This document shows positions 54,570 to 64,000 of a stretch of DNA of 64,000 bases, piece after piece. Origin of the DNA: Anastatus disparis. Its lineage: Eukaryota; Arthropoda; Insecta; Hymenoptera; Eupelmidae. The stretch is from assembly GCA_017163975.1 (NCBI GenBank), contig JAFFSR010000347.1, positions 3,460,001 through 3,524,000 of the forward strand, read 5' to 3'. Each line of letters begins with the position of its first letter. Position 1 is the stretch's first letter. Both the position numbers and the translations under genes were made by a program. The notes under the pieces were generated by a model that saw only the letters and a program-made list of their open reading frames with translations, was not told where the DNA came from and did no database searches.

Positions 54570-54958
54570 TACAGACATTTTCTGGAAACCGCTTTTTTCG
54601 ACTCCCTGAGTCTAAATATGTACAAATTAATGAAAAAATAGAAAAAAATTTTTTTTACCGATACAATGCTTCCTCTATGAGAAAGCAAAAGCAATATTTT
54701 CTTTGATTAGGAAAAAATTTTTTTATTGATTCGTTTTGAAAAAAACCTTGAAAAACATAAAATAACGAGGTTTGGATGGACAATTCAGTTTTTCGAAGTT
54801 TTCTTTAAAACGAAGCGATAAAAATAATTTTTTCTCATAAGAGAAAATATTGCCTTTTATTATACGAGATGGGGCTTTCTTCTTATTTTTTGCTACAATC
54901 ATAAGGTTCAGCAGAAAATTGAATTTTTTTATTATAAAAGGATAGAGATATACGACCT
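53105..54958. mobile_element. TIR element carrying about seven 164-bp tandem repeats
   Basis: AGGTCGAGTATATATGTCC at 53105 pairs with GGATAGAGATATACGACCT ending 54958. A further inverted match is TAGCAAAAAATAAAGAGAAAGCCCC against its counterpart near 54865-54895. Inside, AAAATGCTCTAAAATTAAAA recurs at about 53401, 53565, 53724, 53888, 54052, 54222 and 54385 (164-170 bp apart). A (CA)n run is at 54530-54565. No coding frame; likely nonautonomous. Confidence 0.75.
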
Positions 54959-55296
54959 GCTATTAATAAAATACCGTGAAAATTATTTATGATTCTCAGT
55001 AACGATTTTAAAGTTATAAAAAAATATACGTATTATTACATTTTTTTAACTCTTGAAATAGTTAAGCATACCATGGAATTGTTCGATAGTGGAAATAAAG
55101 CCATTTTACACGACTAAGCTATAAATTTTTTTTGTGAGTAAATACAATAAATCGCACTGATTTATTAATACTAGGCAATTTTCCAGTTTATTAATAAGTT
55201 AATTTAATTAATACTATGATATGCCCTTCAAAAATCACTATTCAATATATTAGAAATTCATAAAGAATCTGAAGAAGTCATAATCATATTTTTTGA
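54959..55296. other. AT-rich DNA, no feature seen
   Basis: No coding frame, RNA gene or repeat recognised. Confidence 0.5.
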
Positions 55297-55681
55297 TATA
55301 TGGGGATATCCACAAAACTTTTAATTCTCTAGTAACAGGTCATATTACAGCTGTTACTGGGTTACCGCATGATGCACATTATTTAAACTAGGTTCAAATC
55401 TTTTGTGCTATCCTGTAACTCTATTTCTGATGTATTTTGTAAATGTTTAACAAACGGCGCAGTAGATATTTCTATGAAACGTTCATTTTTACACATAAAA
55501 AATTACCGTAATTTATCTTATGTGTAAATTTACTTTTTATAGAATTATCTGCTGCGCCGTTTGTGGCACATTTACAAAATACATCAGAAATAGAGTTACA
55601 GGATAGCACAAAAGATTATAACCTAGTTTAAATAATGACCTGTTACTAGAGAATTTAAAGTTGGGTGGATATCCCCATATA
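55297..55681. mobile_element. 385-bp foldback MITE with TATATGGGGATATCCAC ends
   Basis: TATATGGGGATATCCAC at 55297 and its reverse complement ending 55681 bound an almost continuous inverted repeat (CTAGTAACAGGTCAT, TTACAGGATAGCACAAAAG, AACAAATGGCGCAG-like blocks in both arms). The left arm has an extra insert of about 30 bp near 55350. Noncoding. Confidence 0.75.
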
Positions 55682-55810
55682 ATACCATAGTGGTACACAT
55701 GAAATTGGAAAGGTTCCAAAAATATATAAATTACAATAACTTTTCTGATGAGGATATATTATTCAGATTAATATTATTTTTAAAATTAGATAACATTATT
55801 TTTATTTTTA

Positions 55811-56765
55811 AGAGCATGACGAAGCTTCCAGTCTTCTATTAATATTTCCAATCCTAAGTTATGAATAAACAATGCGTTTAATAACATTTTTTTGCGACAA
55901 AGAAAAAATTTGTAAGATTCAACTCAAGTGCGGACAACTCAAGAAACCCACGAAAATACTACATAAAAAGTAATAATACAAACTTTCAATGTAACGTATT
56001 TTAAAATTAGGTTTGTCAAGCTTGATATAATTTCTAATCCAAGTTCATAAAAAATTTACAAGTTCAAATGATTTTTTATTTTAACAAAAATTATTGTATT
56101 AACATAGCTTTAGTGCGGACAAGTCATTATATTTGTTTTTCTCATCCGTGCTGAGTAAGTGGCCTATAGCGCATGCGTTTTCGGGGTAGTAAGTAGCTAA
56201 TAGCGCGCGCTGCGTGTGTTGTTTTTTGAGGGCGTGTGTTTCACAGCTATGTATAATATTATTATGTATTAATTCACGTAAATACGTTACATTCTGTAAA
56301 ATAATGTCACGCAAAAGCGTTAATTAATGTAAAATCGCAAAGGTTTATACAAGCGCAGCGCCCTCATACTGTATCTCATCGACCATATGATGAATTTTAT
56401 ACTCTATCTCGCTTTAACCTCTGACAAAGTAAATCGTATCATCTATTCTTGTATTATTTTTACATTAACGAAATCGTAATTATTCCGTATATACGTGAAA
56501 TTGGTGAACTAAAAGTATGTAATTTAATTACAAATAATAGTACCAAAAAGTATTGAAATATACTATTGCGAGTCAGTCGTACGGCAGATATGAGAGAGAG
56601 AGTCTCGGGCAATGGCGCTACTCGCTACGCTCGTGCGCCAACTTGCCCTCGTGCGCAATAGTCAACTAAACCTTACTCGTTACACAATATACTATTAATT
56701 TACGAATTTAAAATGATATTAATGAAATAAAAAAAGCAAAACTCGATTGCTGCAGCTCCAACATC
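55811..56765 (+). repeat. 400-bp nested unit, copy 3, with a 555-bp insertion
   Basis: 55811-56137 and 56693-56765 together match the units in both Helitron arms, from AGAGCATGACGAAGC to GCTGCAGCTCCAACATC. No Helitron sequence flanks it, which defines the unit as an independent repeat. Confidence 0.72.
56138..56692. mobile_element. Unclassified insertion in the third 400-bp unit
   Basis: TTCTCATCCGTGCTGAGTAAG to GTTACACAATATACTATTAA interrupts the unit and is absent from the other two copies. It is less AT-rich than its surroundings, with GCGCATGCG, GCGCGCGC and an inverted ACTATTGCG/CGCAATAGT pair around 56565-56665. No coding capacity, and no clear terminal repeats. Confidence 0.55.
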
Positions 56766-57290
56766 AGATAAATATTACGGAAAGAAACATAATGAATCAC
56801 CCAAATTCACAATTTTATAAATTACAACTGAATCACTGGAAAAATAGTTGCATACAATAGACTTTTCCAAATTTTATGAGTAACGGCTTATAATTGATAT
56901 TTCAATGTCGGAACGATTCGGAAAACTTGAAACATTTATCAATTTTCATTTCATAATAGTTTCTTTCAGAAATTTTCGGGTCATTTTAACGAGGATATAA
57001 CTGATAATGATGTAACAAAATTCAACTGCAATAATCACAAATTTTCCAATCGAAAACGTTTTCATAAATGATTTCCATAACTTTATAATTTTCGCGAAAA
57101 TAATCATAATCTTCATAATTCTGCAAAAATGACGATTTATATTGACTTTTTCATAAATTTAAGTAACTTATAGAAATGTTCTCAAATTCAATTTACTTGT
57201 TTTTGTCATAAAAAACGAAAGATAATTAGTCTTAAAGCAGACTTAACGTAGGTAAATATTATTTTTTTATATACGCTTTTCTTATATTCG
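56766..57290. other. AT-rich DNA, no feature seen
   Basis: No coding frame or repeat recognised. Confidence 0.5.
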
Positions 57291-57720
57291 CCTTCACGTC
57301 TGTTTGTTTGTTTGTCTGTCTGTAATCAAATCTTGCGCGCTCGATTTCAGGCACTTTTGACAGATATAAATTTTGACAATTGGCATAGACTTTGGTCTTG
57401 GATGACAATACAATAATCAGTTGTCATTTTGGTACCTGGACATCCAGGTCGATGATAATGGGTGTAAAAAGTCATCTCCGAGGAAGTATAAATGGGGAGG
57501 CTTTCTTTGGGTCGAGGCGAGTTTCTCGGGGGTTTTCAGGGTTGCTAAAACTGAATTTAAGATCAAACAATTGCCACAAAGTGATGCACGTTGTCCAGAA
57601 TACGCATGGACGTTGTCTTCGAGGAAGTACAAGTGGGGAGGCTTTCTCTGGGTCGAGGTGGATTCCCCGGGGGATTTCGGGGCTGCTAAAACCTAATTCG
57701 AGGTTTGAAAGTGAATCTAT
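57291..57720. repeat. Interspersed repeat fragment with a tandem duplicated 140-bp block
   Basis: Begins with TTTGTTTGTTTGTCTGTCTG and AATCAAATCTTGCGCGCTCG, a motif common at the edges of arthropod repeats. Then TCCGAGGAAGTATAAATGGGGAGG...GGGTCGAGG...GCTAAAAC occurs twice (about 57475-57565 and 57615-57705). Short frames in both directions overlap it and look like repeat artefacts. Confidence 0.6.
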
Positions 57721-57894
57721 AATGCATAATAATGATTTAGGATGAAGAGGTCGAACTGGAGTATCAAGTCGCCGATAACGGATGTACCTGAGTGTAATCT
57801 TCGAAAAGTCTGGTTGCAATGTAACTCTAAATGATAATAAAAACAATTTTAACTTAGAAATAGAAAATACAAAATTTTAAAAACATGCTTTAAA

Positions 57895-58255
57895 AATAAA
57901 ATACAATAATTGAATAAATAGACTAAAAAGTATAAAATAAATAAATTAACTTTCTTGATATTACTTTTATATAGTTTCATTGCAATAATCAATAGAAAAT
58001 TTTACAACAACAATTTAAAAAAAAAGTGTGGTTGCTGAAATTTTTTCTAAAATCTTTTTAAGAAATTATTAAAGATAGTATTGAAATTATTATTAGATTT
58101 ACTGAAAATCAGTGCACACCCTTTTCTTTTATAATTTTTGCTGTAAAATTTTATCTTGATTATTGCAATGAAACTGTATAAAAGTAAATTTAAGAAATTT
58201 AATTATTTTATTTAATACTTTTTAGTGCATTTTTTCAATTATTGGTTTTTTTTTA
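57895..58255. mobile_element. Small inverted-repeat element (MITE-like)
   Basis: AATAATTGAATAAATAGACTAAAAAGTAT (57907) and TTTTATATAGTTTCATTGCAATAATC (57967) are mirrored at 58210-58250 and 58152-58190. The arms are about 110 bp around a spacer of about 150 bp. Noncoding. Confidence 0.65.
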
Positions 58256-59219
58256 ACAACGTGTTTTCAACATGAAAAAAACATTTTTTTATTTAATTAT
58301 ATTATTTCACCAATTAGATAAACTCAAATATCTTCATATTATAATTTGCAAAATGTATTATTTATTTAAAATCAATTATTGTTTTAAGCATTTATCTGAA
58401 GTTTATAGTATTCGAGAAAACAATTCATTACGGGATTCATTAAACAATTCATAGAAAAAAAAATTTTTTTAATTTACATTGTCTCATTTCAACACTTTTA
58501 TGATTTAGACCTATAAAATTTTTTGTATATATTTTGTGTATGAAAATATATGATTAATCTGTAACTGAAAGAATAATTTATAGACCACCAGTTATTTTAT
58601 TACCGCAATTAATATAAATGCAAATCTTTGTACAATAACATAAAACTAGCTGACAATTTTTTGAAAAAATTAGGAAACGTAGATGTCTGTATAACATTAC
58701 CTTTTACTTTGGCATTCCGTACTTTTCTCAATAACGTCATTATAAATTTTCTATTTTGAAGTGAAACTTCTTTAGCGACGGTATACACCTCCCATAAGAG
58801 ACGTATAAAAAAATTATACGGGAGTGAATTGATTTCATGGCGGTACATGCAACGGAACTAATGAAACGGAAGTGTATATATATGAGGGGCGTCCGCGCCT
58901 CCTATATGTAAATCAAGGTACTAGATACGTATAAAGAAAAATTCGCGGGACTGACTTGATGTCAAATGCACAGATAGTGCATGAAATTAATGTTTATGTA
59001 TTTTTCTAACAAAGTTGGGTTTCGTAAAATTGAATTTTTGTTAAAAAGATTATAATTAAATTCATACTTTACAAATTTTAGACCTTGTAAAAATTTAATT
59101 TCAGGAATATTATTTATAAAATAAATTCTCAAATCATTCTTACTGGATCAATAAACCTATAAATACATTGTATTTTATTATGTTATTCATTGTTTTGTTG
59201 TTCACTTTAAGGATTTAAA
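58256..59219. other. AT-rich DNA upstream of the hAT transposase
   Basis: Two related blocks, around 58795-58855 and 58925-58985 (GACGTATAAA...TACGGGAGTGAATTGATTTCATG and ACGTATAAAG...CGCGGGACTGACTTGATGTCAAATG), suggest a diverged duplication. No hAT terminal repeat could be fixed. A minus-strand frame at 58609-58848 has no recognisable motif. Confidence 0.4.
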
Positions 59220-62200
59220 ATGAACAGTAAAGAACATTCAGTAGATAATACAGATGAATTGCTAGCTAGTTTAAGAGTTGGTATAGATGGTGAGCCATTA
59301 CATGATGATGGAAGTCAGGGGACAGCAAATAATGGTACCCATTATGAGTTATTACGATTGAGTAATTCTACAGGAATTACAAATGTTTCAACGGCGCCTT
59401 CCGTTTCATTAAGTGATGAGCAAAAAGAAATGTTAGATGTCTGCTGTAAAACTTGTTATTTGGATGGAAAATTTTTCGAAGCAGATTTGACGAAATCAAA
59501 TGGCGATAAAATCATAGCAAAATATATGACTTGTAACCAAATTATTCATGGAAATCTTAAAGTTCCATCAAATTTTTATCGCCATTTAAAGGTTATTGTT
59601 TTTATATGTATATGTTATTAAATCAACTAATTTATTTATTGTTATTGTGACTTGCAAAATTTAAAAAGTAAAAATTGTACTTTTTTAAGAATACCTTGAT
59701 AAGGTCAATATTTAATGGTATGAATTGAAAAAAAATTTTGATGTTTTTTATGATAGTACATTCAAATATAAAGTTAATATTTAGATGAAATATCAAGTAT
59801 CACGTTTCAATAAATATCTTGTTCAATGATAAATTTTCTCTTATGGATATATAAAATTGAACATTATTTATATTAAAGTTATATACCTTATCAGAAAAAA
59901 AGGTCAGCCATGTTGGTAGGTGACAATAATACTAAATTTTATCTGTTATAGTAAACACAGAATAAGATGTTGTGTTCACTTTTTTACAATGTCATCAAAT
60001 TGCTTTTTTAACACCTAGTCCGAAAGTACCATATTTTCTCCTGTCGTCGAAAATAGAATATGGTATTTTTGGCCTCTTGTTGGAAAATTTGTATTTTCAC
60101 CTCGAGAGTAAATGAAGAATGACTTTAATTTTATGTGAATTGTCATCCAAGCCAAACAGGAGTTCTTTATTTTTACTCGCTCTAGGTGAAAAATATACTA
60201 TTTCATACAAAACCAAAAAATTTTAATAATATTAAATGTTTATTTTGTATTAATTTTATGATTTAAAATAATTATATTTTTAGAGGAAACATGAAGATAA
60301 ACTACAAAGCTATCAGCAATATAAAAAATTTTAAAAATTGGATGGTGATGATGAAGATGAAAATGATGTTGTTTATCGACATGTGTGACATGTGCTTTTT
60401 CTCAAAATACTTTTGAAAAAAATGTTGTTGAGTTTTTATTGAGAAATCAACTTTTTCTTCGTCTAGTTGAAAATTCAGCTTTTTGAAAAATATTTAATGG
60501 TTGTATATTTTATATAATATTTTTTTCATTATATTAATGAATAACATTTTATTTAAAATATTTAGATTTAAAAATTAAACATGGTGACGCTCCGTTAAAG
60601 CATTTGACTCGTTATACTGCTGGAAAAAAAGTTGATGATTTATATTATAAACAATTAGACAAGATTAAAATGGCTTTAGCTAATGCAAACCACGTCTGTA
60701 CAACAGCAGATATTTGGACTGGGTCGAATTGAAGATTTTTAGGTGTTATCTTACCCAACTGCTCATTGGGTAAGATAACATGTTATTCACATAAAGTAGT
60801 TAAGAAATTACAATAAAATCAAAATTATTTCTGTTTGCAGATTGATGATATATCTTTGGAAAGAAGATCAGCAGCTTTAGCTTGTAGACGATTTGAAGGA
60901 TCGCATACCTTTTCCAATATAGCAGAGCAACTATCTATTATCTATTCGACTTTCGAGCTAACTACTGAAAAAATTGCGTCTACAGTTACGGATAGTGGGA
61001 AAAATTTTGTTAAAGCCTTTAAAGAATTTGGAATAGAAAATCCAGAAAATTATTTTCCAGGTTATATAAATTGTTATTTTAAATCAATTGTATTAAAAAT
61101 TAAATAAATAGACATTTAAATTATTAGATGAATATAATCAATTCTTGAATTAAATTAATATTAAATAATAAAGTAAATTAATAACTGTCAATTATCGGTA
61201 GATTTTCTTTAGATTTTATAATTTCTCATGAAACAAAATTTAATCAAACAAATCTAAATTTATTAAAAAAGCTAATTTTGCTTAAAAGTTATAAATATAA
61301 TAAAAAAAATGGAAAAATTGAACTTTAAATTTATATGAAAAATCTTTATAAAATCTTAATAAATTTTCAAATTATTATATAAAAATTATTGCTGATGAGG
61401 ATTCAAATAATTCTGAAGAGGAAATGGAAGAGTTTGAAGAAAATGATGGCGAAGAATCACTGTTTATGAACAGTAACGATAATATAAATCCTGTAGAAGA
61501 GGAAGCAATATTTTCAAATATAACACTATCTCGTCATTTTCGATAGGTCAGCCATACCTTGAGTTCGATTGTAACAAAAGATCTTGTAGACGCAATTGAC
61601 TTCACAAATATTAAAAAGTGTCATAAATTTGTCATGGAAAAATGCCAACAATTATGGAAATGTTTAAGATCACCAAAAAAAACGAGAAGAAATGAAAAAA
61701 ATTTTTGAATACAGTTTACAGAGGCCCGTTATAACAAGGTGGAATTCTACGTATGACGCCTTTAAGCAAATCATTTCGTTAAAAGAAAAAATTGATAATG
61801 AAAGAATTCATGACATGTTGGAATCTAATAAAATCTTAAGTAAAAAAGATTTTGAATTTATTGAAGATTATTTGAAATTGTGTCAACCCCTGGCTTCAGC
61901 GATTGATATTTTACAAGGAGAAAAAGATTATCATTATGGTTATCTTTCACCAACATTGTTGACTATCCGTTAAAAAATGGAATACTTTATCGGCAAATAA
62001 AAGTTTGTCTATGTGTGAGCCACTGTTGAAATATTGAAAGGAAGCTTGAGACAAAAGATTTCATGATTTTTTTGAAATCATTAACAATGGCGAATTAGCA
62101 GCTAAGCACTCACGCACCCCAAATTTAGAGCAAAATGGATTTCGTGCTTTGATAAAAATACACAAGCAAAAATAAAAAGGCTTGTTGAAGAATTGGTTAG

Positions 62201-62561
62201 GCCTAAAAAGCCGGAATCAGCCGTTCCAGATAATGAGGATACTGAAGACACGTTTTTTGATTTTGATGATGACAGCTCAAATGCATTACTAAACACGGCT
62301 TTTGCACCTCAAGAACAAGAAGAAAATGAACTAATGAGGTTTTTAAATGAAAAAACGATGTCTTTGGAGTCTTTAAATAATTTGCCAGTTGTTAAAAGCT
62401 TATTTTTGAAATTTAATACCACATTACCTTCTTCAGCTCCAGTAGAAAGATTATTTTCTTATGCTACTTTAATGAACATGCCAAAATTTAATAGATTGTC
62501 CGATATTGAATTCGAAAAACGAGTACTGTATAAAGCAAATGGACTCAAAAGTTATTTGTAA
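59220..62561 (+). pseudogene. hAT-family transposase with BED-type zinc finger, decayed
   Basis: Exon 1 (59220 to about 59591) has an acidic N-terminus, then MTCNQIIHGNLKVPSNFYRHLK, which splices to RKHEDKL at 60284 to complete a BED-type finger; its first Cys is Tyr. Later pieces are KHGDAPLKHLTRYTAGKK and NHVCTTADIWTG (60570-60730, TGA after GSN), SLERRSAALACRRFEGSHTF and VTDSGKNFVKAFKEFG (60835-61035). An acidic Asp/Glu stretch (61390-61510), LQRPVITRWNSTYDAF (61710) and the dimerisation end SSAPVERLFSYATLMNMPKFNRLSD (62430-62510) follow. This order fits insect ZBED-like hAT transposases. Several stops and frame changes beyond normal introns show decay. Confidence 0.85.
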
Positions 62562-62749
62562 GGGTATAAAGCTTTGAACTTAATAATACTTATTTTATTA
62601 TTTTTATGAATAAGCAAAAAGTTTAATAATTTATAATTGAATATTTATAATTATACAGAAACATTTTTTATAAAAGCAATCTTTCAATATGAATAGGTAA
62701 AAATTTTTTAAAATAATAATCGCGATATTCAAAATCATCAAAAGATTTA

Positions 62750-63215
62750 TATTGGTTGAGTAATCGCCACTTCATAAATTCTTTTTAAATGTTTCATATT
62801 AGAAAATAATCGCGATATTATGAAATATATGTAAGCTTACATTGGCTGAGTAATCGCCACTTCATAAATTCTTTTTAAATGTTTCATATTAGAAAATAAT
62901 CGCGATATTATGAAATATATGTAAGCTTACATTGGCTGAGTAATCGCCACTTCATAAATTCTTTTTAAATGTTTCATATTAGAAAATTATCGCGATATTA
63001 TGAAATATATGAAAGCTTACATTGGCTGAGTAATCGCCACTTCATAAATTCTTTTCAAATGTTTCATATTAGAAAATAATCGCGATATTATGAAATATAT
63101 GAAAGCTTACATTGGCTGAGTAATCGCCACTTGAAAAGTTATTATTCAAACTCTTGTGTTAAATATGCAATCATGATATAAAAAATTAACCAAAAATGTA
63201 CATTGGCTGAGTTAT
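62750..63215. repeat. 90-bp tandem repeat, five to six units
   Basis: ATTGGCTGAGTAATCGCCACTT starts at 62752, 62842, 62932, 63022 and 63112, exactly 90 bp apart, with a diverged start near 63201. Units contain ATAATCGCGATATTATG, a palindrome-like core. Adjacent units are nearly identical. Confidence 0.93.
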
Positions 63216-64000
63216 CGCCACATATAATATTGTAAATTTTTACCAGCATGAAGTAAATAAATAATTTAAATAAATGACATGAAAAGAATTGTTTTATTGC
63301 TTTATATAAGGTCACATCGTATAGGAAAAAATCCAGAAGTGATGCATAAACAGCTATAGAGAACCTGTGTATTTATATGAGCCCACATAATTAATATATG
63401 ATGTATCCATAGTCCATACACAATATGCATAAATGCGTCTAATTATGTAAATCTTATTCATAGTCAATATATTATCTCCATTTTAATTTATTTTTTTTAT
63501 TCGAAAAACCAATTTTCTTATTAGCAAAGGACAGAAATATGATTCTTGTTCTTAAAATATATCTTCATTTTCTATAATTTTGTAATAGTATTAGATATCT
63601 CTAATGATTTCAAAGATTTATGTCTATTAAGAAAATAATATTTATAATAAATGATGTTTAAAAATATTACTTTTTATTTTTGTAAAAAATTAAAGTTTCA
63701 TGATTTCATGTAAATAGCAAAAATGTTTATTGTTCGGTTAAATAAACAAAAATGTTAAAGATTTAATAAAAATTATATGTCAATGCATAACTAATTCAGA
63801 ATTTCTTTATCTTTGGAATTTGACTTATATAGATTTTAAATGATTAAATTCAAATAAAATGAATTACTAATATGATTTCTTAACTTTCGTGGTAAGTAAA
63901 TAATTGCTAAGATTCATAAATTCTCAAATTTTTTAAATAATAGCGCTTATTACCTGTATATCGGAATGATGTTTGATGAAAAAATGTTAAAATTATTCAC
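63216..64000. other. AT-rich DNA, no feature seen
   Basis: No coding frame, RNA gene or repeat recognised to the end of the window. Confidence 0.5.

Noticed and set aside
57392..57846. Frames of 91-124 residues on both strands
   Set aside because: All lie on a tandem duplicated repeat block; neither strand shows a known protein family.
58609..58848. Minus-strand 79-residue frame
   Set aside because: No recognised motif, no supporting splice or promoter signals, and in AT-rich DNA.

Overview
This window is AT-rich animal DNA, most likely from an insect. I see no conserved host gene, and nearly all of it is mobile DNA at different stages of decay. An insect host fits the tRNA-headed SINE, an insect-type Polinton with short GT-AG introns, several non-LTR retrotransposons, hAT and Helitron remnants, and abundant (AT)n and (CA)n microsatellites. 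Scattered GGTTAGG-like motifs near 39.2-39.6 kb hint at Hymenoptera, but that is weak and the species cannot be named.

Layout. (1) 1-740: the 3' end of a LINE, split by a SINE with a perfect 15-bp target duplication. (2) 741-5882: a minus-strand, internally deleted Helitron-like copy, itself hit by a foldback MITE (1883-3368). (3) 5979-9215: an LTR with a primer-binding site; the LTR is split by a long-TIR DNA transposon (6264-8790). (4) About 10150-25740: a nearly full Polinton/Maverick (adintovirus-like). It has a serine-rich spliced gene, two divergent copies of an unnamed 'HGI' protein family, protein-primed DNA polymerase B, a small accessory protein, a minus-strand block (integrase, fibre-like protein, coiled-coil protein, packaging ATPase) and a plus-strand capsid block (PLA2-protease fusion, penton-like protein, basic peptide, hexon-like major capsid protein). 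(5) 25740-27600: AT-rich repeats. (6) 27605-35298: a plus-strand, longer but heavily decayed Helitron-like copy (Ulp1-type protease, HUH Rep, Pif1-type helicase, terminal minisatellite) that mirrors the left arm. (7) 35840-47320: three non-LTR retrotransposon remnants, MITEs and a second SINE fragment. (8) 47450-55700: satellites, microsatellites, a small nonautonomous Helitron, a long hairpin and a TIR element with internal tandem repeats. (9) 55811-64000: a third copy of a 400-bp unit found in both Helitron arms, small inverted repeats, a decayed hAT transposase and a 90-bp tandem array.

How the parts fit. The Polinton encodes a virus-like module for DNA replication (PolB), integration (integrase), genome packaging (A32-like ATPase), maturation protease, membrane penetration (PLA2-like domain) and an icosahedral capsid (major and minor proteins). 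In this copy it is broken: nonsense codons in the serine-rich gene (codon 60), in the polymerase leader and in the major capsid gene (codon 44), and two frameshifts in the polymerase. The ATPase, integrase, protease and minor capsid frames are open. The most striking large-scale feature is that the Polinton and an LTR fragment lie between two Helitron-like copies in inverted orientation with their 3' ends outward, so the 34.5-kb block looks like a composite element. I cannot tell whether it ever moved as one unit.
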